Source of the DNA: Pseudaeromonas sp038247115
Lineage (GTDB): Bacteria; Pseudomonadota; Gammaproteobacteria; Enterobacterales; Aeromonadaceae
Direction: 5' to 3'
NCBI GenBank assembly: GCA_038247115.1
Contig: JBBRVG010000114.1
Location: forward strand, 1 to 5,855
DNA: 5,855 nt
Every line of letters starts with the position of its first letter. Position 1 is the stretch's first letter. Of the stretch, positions 1 to 4,806 are shown piece by piece. A program made the position numbers and the translations under genes. A model generated the notes under the pieces. The model saw only the letters and a list, made by a program, of their open reading frames with translations, did not search any database and was not told where the DNA came from.

Positions 1-5
1 CTTCG

Positions 6-215
6 ATGTTTTGTAAATCCTGTGGCGTCAATCTTGACGATAAGCAGCCCCGGTTTTGTCCGGCCTGTGGTGGCGAGCATCCGACCCAACTGATCAAACC
101 GGCTGCGCCTGGGCTTGCTGTAACCCACGCTGGACAAAACTGGCCAGATCCGTCAACCCATGTTTCAACAGTCTGGGCAACACATCCAGATCGATACTGT
201 CCATCAGGTTTTTGA
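6..215 (+). CDS. Possible small zinc-ribbon protein (69 aa, or C-terminal end of a longer gene)
   Basis: The first 23 residues look like a genuine zinc ribbon: Cys3-x2-Cys6 and Cys18-x2-Cys21 followed by Gly-Gly, with the FCPACGG knuckle typical of small zinc-ribbon domains. After about residue 30 the sequence is low in recognisable features, and from position 94 it is read antisense to the end of ubiT, a 122-bp convergent overlap. Only five bases precede the ATG, so no ribosome binding site can be judged and the frame is open to the window edge. It may be a complete small protein, the tail of a longer gene, or a gene whose 3' part has been replaced by the ubiT end. The function is unknown; zinc binding is inferred from the cysteine pattern only. 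Presence of the ribbon is fairly convincing, the C-terminal half is not. Confidence 0.42.
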   Translation: MFCKSCGVNLDDKQPRFCPACGGEHPTQLIKPAAPGLAVTHAGQNWPDPSTHVSTVWATHPDRYCPSGF

Positions 216-603
216 CTTCCAGCCCCAGCTCTGTGTCCCCCTCGATGCGCAGTCGACGCTGAAAGAACAGGCTATCGGGATCTTCTTTACGGCCAGCGAT
301 CAGAATCAGGTCATTGAGTTGCGCCTCGAAGCTGACGTCCACTTGCGGGGCTGTCTCGGCAATCACCAATTGCTCATTCTGATAGCTGATAAACCATGCC
401 AACCCCAGATCATCGATGACAATCTTTAACCATTTGTCCTGCAGGAACTCAAAGTCACCATCAGCCAAGGCCTCTTTGAATACCAGACGCAAACTATGAC
501 CCATCAGAGATTGTTGCAGGGCAAAGGGTACCAGGCGGACGGGAATACGAAGTACATCAGGGGCACGCGATACCAGCGCGTGATGCAAACGGGTTAACAC
601 CAT
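94..603 (-). CDS. ubiT: UbiT, SCP2-domain accessory factor of O2-independent ubiquinone biosynthesis
   Basis: A 169-residue protein (E. coli UbiT/YhbT is about 174) with a short N-terminal helix region and one SCP2 sterol-carrier-type domain over roughly residues 35-140. The block at residues 104-137 (GRKEDPD, LFFQRRL, IEGDTELGL, KNLMD) is very close to the E. coli protein as I remember it. UbiT is needed for ubiquinone synthesis without oxygen and is thought to bind the hydrophobic quinone precursors and present them to the other Ubi enzymes in the cytoplasm. The ATG at 603 was chosen because GAGGAG lies six bases before it and the protein then begins like its homologues; the frame stays open upstream to 747, but that extension would cover the control region. 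It is divergent from ubiU, as in E. coli. Its 3' end overlaps the zinc-ribbon frame on the other strand. Confidence 0.95.
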   Translation of the reverse strand: MVLTRLHHALVSRAPDVLRIPVRLVPFALQQSLMGHSLRLVFKEALADGDFEFLQDKWLKIVIDDLGLAWFISYQNEQLVIAETAPQVDVSFEAQLNDLILIAGRKEDPDSLFFQRRLRIEGDTELGLEVKNLMDSIDLDVLPRLLKHGLTDLASFVQRGLQQAQAQPV

Positions 604-608
604 GAGAT

Positions 609-614
609 CTCCTC
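609..614 (-). promoter_or_regulatory. ubiT ribosome binding site
   Basis: GAGGAG on the minus strand, separated by five bases (604-608) from the ATG at 603. It decides the ubiT start against the longer open frame that reaches 747. Confidence 0.8.
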
Positions 615-629
615 GAAAAACAGAGTCGC

Positions 630-638
630 ATCTAATCA
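630..638 (-). promoter_or_regulatory. Candidate extended -10 of the ubiT promoter
   Basis: On the minus strand the sequence reads TG-A-TTAGAT, an extended -10 with three of six matches to TATAAT. It predicts a transcription start near 623 and a leader of about 20 bases that just contains the GAGGAG. The hexamer is weak by itself. Its support comes from position: the FNR-like site at 658-671 is then centred exactly at -41.5, the standard place for FNR activation of promoters that lack a -35. Confidence 0.45.
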
Positions 639-657
639 CATTTCGCAGCTGGGATTT

Positions 658-671
658 CTGTTGAAAATCAA
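658..671 (-). promoter_or_regulatory. Candidate FNR box upstream of ubiT
   Basis: The minus strand reads TTGAT-TTTC-AACAG, eight of ten matches to the FNR consensus TTGAT-N4-ATCAA with a perfect promoter-distal half. Its centre is between 664 and 665. FNR control of the oxygen-independent ubiquinone genes is established in E. coli, which makes the site biologically sensible. A CRP-family regulator with similar specificity cannot be excluded. Confidence 0.55.
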
Positions 672-696
672 GTTTCACCAGCGGGGTGACAGAAAA

Positions 697-710
697 CTGC
701 CTCAAGTCAA
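697..710 (+). promoter_or_regulatory. Weak candidate FNR box upstream of ubiU
   Basis: CTGCC-TCAA-GTCAA gives six of ten matches to TTGAT-N4-ATCAA, with the right half good (GTCAA) and the left half poor. Its centre, between 703 and 704, is 41.5 bp upstream of the start predicted from the TACAAT at 733-738. The match is degenerate enough to arise by chance; the spacing is the main argument. Confidence 0.35.
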
Positions 711-732
711 AACCCGGTGCCACTTCGCTCTC

Positions 733-738
733 TACAAT
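733..738 (+). promoter_or_regulatory. Candidate -10 of the ubiUV promoter
   Basis: TACAAT matches five of six bases of the sigma70 -10 consensus. It predicts a start near 745 and a 25-base leader before the ubiU ATG. No good TTGACA-like -35 lies 16-18 bp upstream, as expected for an activator-dependent promoter. Confidence 0.5.
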
Positions 739-769
739 GCCAGCCATTCAACGAGAAGTGGAAAATGCC

Positions 770-1765
770 ATGGAATTACTCTGTCCGGCCGGTAATTTAC
801 CTGCGCTGAAAGCGGCCGTCGATCAAGGGGCCGATGCGGTGTTTATCGGTTTTAAAGATGACACCAATGCCCGACATTTTGCCGGTCTGAATTTTGATGA
901 CAAAAAGCTGGCGCGCGGAGCCGACTATGTGCATCAGCATGGCCGCAAACTCCATGTCGCCATCAACACCTTTGCTCATCCCGATGCTGGAAATCGTTGG
1001 CGGCGAGCCGTGGATCGGGCGGTTGAGCTTGGTGCTGACGCCCTGATCATCGCCGATATTGCCGTATTGCACTACACCCGTCAGCGCTACCCGCAGATGG
1101 AGATCCACCTCTCGGTGCAAGCCTCGGCCACCAACAGCGCTGCCGTACGCTTTTATCAGGATAACTTCAACATCAAACGGGTCGTATTGCCCCGGGTTTT
1201 GTCGATCCATCAGGTTAAACAGCTCTCCCGCGAAACCACGGTCGAACTGGAGGTGTTTGCCTTTGGCAGTCTCTGCATCATGGCCGAGGGACGTTGCTAC
1301 CTCTCCTCCTATCTGACCGGCGAGAGCCCTAATACCGTGGGTGCCTGCTCACCGGCGCGCTTTGTCCGTTGGCAGGAAACGCCGGATGGCCTGGAATCCC
1401 GCCTCAATGAGGTGCTGATTGATCGCTATGCTCCCGGCGAAAATGCCGGTTACCCGACCCTGTGCAAGGGACGATACCGCGTTGGCGAGCAGCTATTTCA
1501 TACCCTGGAAGAGCCGACCAGTCTCAATACCCTCTCCCTGTTGCCCGAGTTATTCGCCTGCGGTGTTCGCTCGGTCAAGATCGAAGGACGTCAACGCAGT
1601 CCGGCTTATGTGGAGCAGGTCACCCGGGTCTGGCGCGCGGCCATCGACAGTTACCTTGCCAATCCGCAAGCCTATACCGTCAAGGCAGCATGGGATCAAC
1701 AACTGGCAGCGGTATCCGAAGGCAGCCAGACCACCCTCGGCGCCTATCACCGGCAGTGGCAGTAA
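770..1765 (+). CDS. ubiU: UbiU, 4Fe-4S subunit of the O2-independent ubiquinone hydroxylase (peptidase U32 family)
   Basis: A 331-residue protein, the same length as E. coli UbiU (YhbU). It opens with MELLCPAGNLPALKAAVDQG, the usual start of this U32 subfamily. Cys169, Cys176, Cys193 and Cys232 fall exactly where the four 4Fe-4S ligands lie in E. coli UbiU, within FGSLCIMAEGRCYLSSY, VGACSPARF and LCKGRY. With UbiV it forms a cytoplasmic heterodimer that hydroxylates the ubiquinone ring without oxygen; prephenate has been proposed as hydroxyl donor. Annotation as a collagenase or protease would be an old family-name error. The frame is open upstream to 686, but the ATG at 770 fits the family N-terminus and lies just after the purine-rich stretch 753-764; the extra residues from 686 or 737 look like translated control region. 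It precedes ubiV by 10 bp and is probably co-transcribed with it. Confidence 0.96.
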   Translation: MELLCPAGNLPALKAAVDQGADAVFIGFKDDTNARHFAGLNFDDKKLARGADYVHQHGRKLHVAINTFAHPDAGNRWRRAVDRAVELGADALIIADIAVLHYTRQRYPQMEIHLSVQASATNSAAVRFYQDNFNIKRVVLPRVLSIHQVKQLSRETTVELEVFAFGSLCIMAEGRCYLSSYLTGESPNTVGACSPARFVRWQETPDGLESRLNEVLIDRYAPGENAGYPTLCKGRYRVGEQLFHTLEEPTSLNTLSLLPELFACGVRSVKIEGRQRSPAYVEQVTRVWRAAIDSYLANPQAYTVKAAWDQQLAAVSEGSQTTLGAYHRQWQ

Positions 1766-1769
1766 GGAG
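1764..1769 (+). promoter_or_regulatory. ubiV ribosome binding site overlapping the ubiU stop
   Basis: AAGGAG, six bases before the ubiV ATG, shares its first two bases with the TAA stop of ubiU (1763-1765). A ribosome ending ubiU covers the ubiV start region, so the two subunits are probably translationally coupled, which suits a one-to-one heterodimer. Confidence 0.75.
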
Positions 1770-1775
1770 CAATTT

Positions 1776-2657
1776 ATGAAGTTATCTCTGGGTCCCCTCC
1801 TCTACTTTTGGCCGAAGGCCAGTATCGACAGCTTTTATCGCCAAGCCTGTGACAGCGCTGTGGATATTGTCTATCTGGGCGAAACGGTCTGCAGCAAACG
1901 ACGGGAGATGCGGCTGGGTGACTGGTTGCAACTGGCACATCCTCTGCGGGAAAGTGGCAAGCAGGTGGTACTGTCGACATTGGCGTTGATCCAGTCGCCA
2001 TCCGAGCTGACCGAAATGAAGCGCTGGATCGATAATGGCGAGCTGATGATCGAAGCCAATGATCTGGGAACTATACAACTGGCTTTCGAAGCCGGTTTAC
2101 CCTTCGTCTGTGGCCCGGCCATCAACTGCTATAACGCCGATGTGGTTGAACTCCTGGTACAAAAAGGGATGCAGCGTTGGGTCATGCCGGTGGAGCTTTC
2201 CCGTGACTGGCTGCAACAACTGCTAGCCGATTGCGCTACACGCCAGATCCGCAGTCGTTTCGAGGTCGAGTTGTTTGCCTATGGTCATTTGCCGCTGGCT
2301 TACTCCGCGCGTTGTTTTACCGCTCGAGCAGAGAACAAGCCCAAGGATCAATGCGAACTGGCTTGCCTGGCCTATCCGCAAGGGCGAGTGGCCGAAAGCC
2401 AGGAGGGAGAATCTGTGTTCGTACTGAATGGCATCCAGACCCAATCCGGCTATTGCTATAACCTGATCCGGGATCTGCCCTCCATGGCAGGGCTGGTCGA
2501 TGTGCTACGCCTCAGTCCTCAGGGCGATGAGACCTGGTCCTGGTTGGCGCAATTCGACCAGGCCCGCGCTGGGCAATCAGCAGCCATCAGCTTGCAGACT
2601 GGCGAATGCAATGGCTATTGGCACCGCATCGCGGGTATGTCCATCCATGCCGAATGA
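1776..2657 (+). CDS. ubiV: UbiV, 4Fe-4S subunit of the O2-independent ubiquinone hydroxylase (peptidase U32 family)
   Basis: A 293-residue protein, close to the length of E. coli UbiV (YhbV). It begins MKLSLGPLLYFWPK and contains the family segments DIVYLGETVCSKRRE and ELFAYGHLPLAYSARC. Cys39, Cys180, Cys193 and Cys197 match the four cluster-binding cysteines of E. coli UbiV, the last two in a CELAC motif. It is a shorter relative of UbiU, the two forming the heterodimer that adds ring hydroxyl groups during anaerobic ubiquinone synthesis. The ATG at 1776 is preceded by AAGGAG at proper spacing; a longer open frame from 1419 lies within ubiU and is not the gene. A strong terminator begins 15 bp after the stop, so ubiU-ubiV looks like a complete two-gene operon. 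Confidence 0.96.
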   Translation: MKLSLGPLLYFWPKASIDSFYRQACDSAVDIVYLGETVCSKRREMRLGDWLQLAHPLRESGKQVVLSTLALIQSPSELTEMKRWIDNGELMIEANDLGTIQLAFEAGLPFVCGPAINCYNADVVELLVQKGMQRWVMPVELSRDWLQQLLADCATRQIRSRFEVELFAYGHLPLAYSARCFTARAENKPKDQCELACLAYPQGRVAESQEGESVFVLNGIQTQSGYCYNLIRDLPSMAGLVDVLRLSPQGDETWSWLAQFDQARAGQSAAISLQTGECNGYWHRIAGMSIHAE

Positions 2658-2672
2658 TGCAGCATCCACAAC

Positions 2673-2700
2673 AAAAACGGGACCTTCGGGTCCCGTTTTT
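2673..2700. terminator. Bidirectional intrinsic terminator between ubiV and nlpI
   Basis: A perfect 12-bp stem (2673-2684 with 2689-2700) capped by TTCG at 2685-2688, closed by a C-G pair, which is the very stable cUUCGg tetraloop. The GGGACC/GGTCCC core is flanked by A5 on the left and T5 on the right, so the hairpin has a U-tract when read from either strand. It lies 15 bp after ubiV and 36 bp after nlpI and should end both convergent transcripts. Confidence 0.92.
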
Positions 2701-2736
2701 ATGCAATCAAAGCACTGATTTCGAATGGTGCCAGGC

Positions 2737-3651
2737 TCACATAGTGGCTTCTTCGTCGGCGAGTTTTGGATCAAGCAATAACAGCTCAAGCATCGCATAA
2801 CGATGCTCGATAAAGTCATAGACATTATTAGCCATCGATAACTTGAAATAGCTCTCCGCCAATGTCTGCTGGCCCTGCAGCAGATGAAGCTTGCCGAGAT
2901 AGAAATAGCTTTCACACAACCGCTCGGCCAACTCTTTATTATTGCGTGAGCTTTGAGCCAGCTTGGCAATAAACTCTGACTCCGCTTGCTGGCCGGCAAA
3001 CACCGAGACGATAGACCAGCCCCACTCATCACCCGAGTGCTGCTTGAAACGGCGTAACAGAGCCTTGTCAGCTTGCGCCTTGTTGACCTCATGCTCGGCC
3101 ATATACAACCACAGGACCCGATAGGGATCTTCCGGGCGGCGGCGATAAAATTCGGATAAATCCTCTACCGCCAGTTTGGCCCGCTGTCCGTAATACAAGG
3201 CGATACCCCGATTAAGGAAGGCATAGTCATAATCAGGTGCCAACTCCAAAGCCGAGTCAAACGCATCATAAGCTTCATCGAAGCTTTGCTGCTGGGTCAG
3301 ATAAACACCAATAAAGTTATAGGCTTCGGCAAAGTCCGGCCGTTCACGCAGAGCACGATTGAAGTCGATGCGCGCCATGGTCCGCAAACCGACGCGATCA
3401 AACACCACACCACGCTCATAATAGAGTTCGGCACGCTGATCAGGATTCAGGTCGGAAGAAGAAAGTAGTTGGCCAATTTTTGCCAACGCCAATTCATTCT
3501 GATAGCTGACTTGTAAGGGAACAGCCAGCACAGCCACAGGCTTGTCAGGTCGAGCCTGCAACGTTGTTGCTGCATCCATGCTGCTGCAACCATAAAGTGA
3601 TGACAACAGCAGCACGCAGGCAAGCTGCGCAAATCCATTTCTAAAATCCAA
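2737..3651 (-). CDS. nlpI: NlpI, TPR-repeat outer-membrane lipoprotein
   Basis: From a TTG start the protein has 304 residues (E. coli NlpI has 294). It has a lipoprotein signal peptide: a short N-terminus with one Arg, a hydrophobic core ACVLLLSSL, and the lipobox Leu19-Tyr20-Gly21-Cys22. Ser at +2 favours the outer membrane. TPR-like helix pairs run from about 74 to 175, including YYERGVVFD, NFIGVYLTQ and LNRGIALYYG, with another at about 247-280 ending NNVYDFIEHRYAMLEL. In E. coli NlpI is an adaptor that brings the protease Prc to the murein hydrolase MepS and scaffolds peptidoglycan hydrolases. The TTG has GGAG six bases upstream and a promoter at 3689-3717; ATGs at 3717 and 3756 would put up to 35 polar residues before the signal peptide. 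It stands alone between two terminators rather than after pnp as in E. coli. The Tyr at lipobox -2 is less common. Confidence 0.93.
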   Translation of the reverse strand: MDFRNGFAQLACVLLLSSLYGCSSMDAATTLQARPDKPVAVLAVPLQVSYQNELALAKIGQLLSSSDLNPDQRAELYYERGVVFDRVGLRTMARIDFNRALRERPDFAEAYNFIGVYLTQQQSFDEAYDAFDSALELAPDYDYAFLNRGIALYYGQRAKLAVEDLSEFYRRRPEDPYRVLWLYMAEHEVNKAQADKALLRRFKQHSGDEWGWSIVSVFAGQQAESEFIAKLAQSSRNNKELAERLCESYFYLGKLHLLQGQQTLAESYFKLSMANNVYDFIEHRYAMLELLLLDPKLADEEATM

Positions 3652-3657
3652 TGAGAA

Positions 3658-3661
3658 CTCC
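3658..3661 (-). promoter_or_regulatory. nlpI ribosome binding site supporting a TTG start
   Basis: GGAG on the minus strand with a six-base spacer before the TTG at 3651. No comparable site precedes the upstream ATG at 3717, whose preceding bases read GAACTTCGC. Confidence 0.65.
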
Positions 3662-3688
3662 AAAACCCGGACAGGTTTGATGCCGTTA

Positions 3689-3717
3689 ATGTTAAGGGGC
3701 TCGCTCGCATTTGTCAT
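3689..3717 (-). promoter_or_regulatory. Candidate sigma70 promoter of nlpI
   Basis: On the minus strand, ATGACA (3717-3712, five of six to TTGACA), a 17-bp spacer and TAACAT (3694-3689, four of six to TATAAT). The predicted start is near 3682, giving a leader of about 31 bases that includes the GGAG. Its -35 occupies the same bases as the alternative ATG at 3717, so that ATG could not be in the transcript from this promoter. Confidence 0.5.
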
Positions 3718-3739
3718 GCGAAGTTCAGCGGGAATTACG

Positions 3740-3750
3740 TGCGTTACGCA
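3740..3750. repeat. Short inverted repeat upstream of the nlpI promoter
   Basis: TGCGTTACGCA is a perfect 5-bp palindrome around a single central base, about 63 bp upstream of the predicted nlpI start. It could be an operator half-pair, but it is short enough to be chance and I recognise no regulator for it. Confidence 0.25.
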
Positions 3751-3813
3751 TGTCAATCCGGGCTATACCATCCATACAGCATGGAAAATAGATTATTTCG
3801 GCAATCCATAAAC

Positions 3814-3838
3814 AAAAGGCGCCTTAACGGCGCCTTTT
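3814..3838 (-). terminator. Intrinsic terminator of the secDF operon
   Basis: GGCGCC (3818-3823) and GGCGCC (3829-3834) pair across the five-base loop TTAAC, extended by four A-T pairs to a 10-bp stem. Read on the minus strand, the stem is followed by TTTTGTTTA. It starts 14 bp after the secF stop. The plus-strand reading has an even better T6 tail, so it would also block transcription towards secF from the left, although no plus-strand gene precedes it. Confidence 0.85.
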
Positions 3839-3852
3839 TTCAAGGTCGAGGC

Positions 3853-4794
3853 TTAGAGCGATTCGACTTCCGAATCATCCTTGCTCACTTCCACCGGTAA
3901 CAAGTGCTCACGACGTACCTTCAGGTACATGGCCCAGGCACTGGCGACGTAGATAGAGGAGTAGGTACCGAAGCCGATCCCGATGAGCAGAGCCATGGCA
4001 AAGCCATGGATCAAGGGCCCACCCATCACGAACAGTGCCACCACGGTAAACAATGTGGTCCCCGAAGTGATCAAGGTCCGGCTCAGGGTCTCGGTCATGG
4101 AAATGTCGATAATTTCCCGCATATCGCCCTTGCGTAAGCGACGTGCATTCTCCCGAACCCGATCGAATACCACTATGGTGTCGTTCAGCGAATAACCCAC
4201 AACCGTCATCACAGCTGCCAATACCGTCAGATCGAACTCGAACTGGAACCAGGAGAAAACCCCTAGCGTCACGAGCACGTCGTGTGCCAGCGACAATACG
4301 GCCCCCGTCGCCATCCGCCATTCAAAGCGGAAACCGACATAAGCAAGGATACAGAGCAAAGAAGCAACAATAGCCATGAAGCCATTCTGCGCCAATTCCG
4401 CACCCACAGCGGGTCCTACGAACTCCATCCGGGTCAGCTTCACCGATTCTGACACCGTCTTACCCGCCGTCGTCACCGCCGTCGCCAGTTGCTGCTGACT
4501 CACATCACCCTTAGGGGCCAAGCGGATCAGCACATCGCGGGTAGAGCCGAAGAACTGGACGACTGCCCCTTCGATTTTTTGCTCAACCAATGCAGTCCGC
4601 ACCACATTGAGCTCAACCGGCTGTTCGTAATTTAACTCGACAATGGTACCGCCAGTAAAATCCAGCCCCCAATTCAACCCGCGCGTAGCAAGGCTAAAAA
4701 TACAAAAAGCAATAATAGCCAGCGACAGGACCGTCGCTGGGAATGCCAATCGCATGAAGGGAATCACATGGCCCGGTTTTAATAATTGGAACAT
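3853..4794 (-). CDS. secF: SecF, inner-membrane subunit of the SecDF protein-export complex
   Basis: A 313-residue membrane protein (E. coli SecF has 323). Predicted order: a membrane helix at about 15-36; the signature NWGLDFTGGT at 41-50 opening the first periplasmic domain; FVGPAVGAELAQNG at 125-138; then five more helices to about residue 292 and a short acidic cytoplasmic tail. Family motifs include YVGFRFEWR (152-160), GYSLNDTIVVFDRVREN (200-216, with Asp211 in the membrane part) and SRTLITSGTTL (238-248, with Arg239), residues of the type implicated in ion-coupled SecDF action. SecDF sits beside SecYEG and uses the ion gradient to pull exported proteins across the membrane at a late stage. 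The ATG at 4794 follows secD by 10 bp, with GAGGG overlapping the secD stop; a terminator follows the gene. The sequence appears complete and intact. Confidence 0.97.
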   Translation of the reverse strand: MFQLLKPGHVIPFMRLAFPATVLSLAIIAFCIFSLATRGLNWGLDFTGGTIVELNYEQPVELNVVRTALVEQKIEGAVVQFFGSTRDVLIRLAPKGDVSQQQLATAVTTAGKTVSESVKLTRMEFVGPAVGAELAQNGFMAIVASLLCILAYVGFRFEWRMATGAVLSLAHDVLVTLGVFSWFQFEFDLTVLAAVMTVVGYSLNDTIVVFDRVRENARRLRKGDMREIIDISMTETLSRTLITSGTTLFTVVALFVMGGPLIHGFAMALLIGIGFGTYSSIYVASAWAMYLKVRREHLLPVEVSKDDSEVESL

Positions 4795-4801
4795 TGCATC
4801 A

Positions 4802-4806
4802 CCCTC
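4802..4806 (-). promoter_or_regulatory. secF ribosome binding site overlapping the secD stop
   Basis: GAGGG on the minus strand, seven bases before the secF ATG. Its first two bases are the last two of the secD TGA stop (4807-4805), so secD and secF are probably translationally coupled. The out-of-frame ATG at 4799 just before the start is not expected to be used. Confidence 0.65.

Noticed and set aside
661..671. TTGA-AAA-TCAA as a palindromic FNR site
   Set aside because: The gap between half-sites is three bases instead of six, so it cannot be a standard FNR dimer site; the register 658-671 is the one that fits.
604..747. N-terminal extension of UbiT from an ATG at 747
   Set aside because: It would overlap the ubiU promoter region and both FNR-like sites, while the ATG at 603 has a strong GAGGAG and gives a normal-length UbiT.
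686..769. N-terminal extension of UbiU starting at 686 or 737
   Set aside because: The family N-terminus MELLCPAGNL begins at 770, cysteine numbering from there matches E. coli exactly, and the extension covers the divergent control region including the TACAAT -10.
770..2657. Tandem proteases or collagenases (peptidase U32)
   Set aside because: The family name is historical. Both proteins keep the complete cysteine sets of UbiU and UbiV and sit divergent from ubiT, so the quinone hydroxylase role is the better call.
2577..3092. Minus-strand open frame of 171 codons crossing the ubiV 3' end, the terminator and nlpI
   Set aside because: It spans a terminator and two coding ends in another frame, and its residues (serine/arginine/cysteine-rich) look like an out-of-frame reading.
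3750..3755. Perfect TTGACA on the minus strand as the nlpI -35
   Set aside because: No acceptable -10 lies 15-19 bp downstream; the pair ATGACA and TAACAT with a 17-bp spacer is better and nearer the gene.
3904..4373. Open frames on the plus strand and in another minus frame within secF
   Set aside because: They are shadows of a well-conserved, intact secF, with arginine- or histidine-rich composition and no ribosome binding sites of note.
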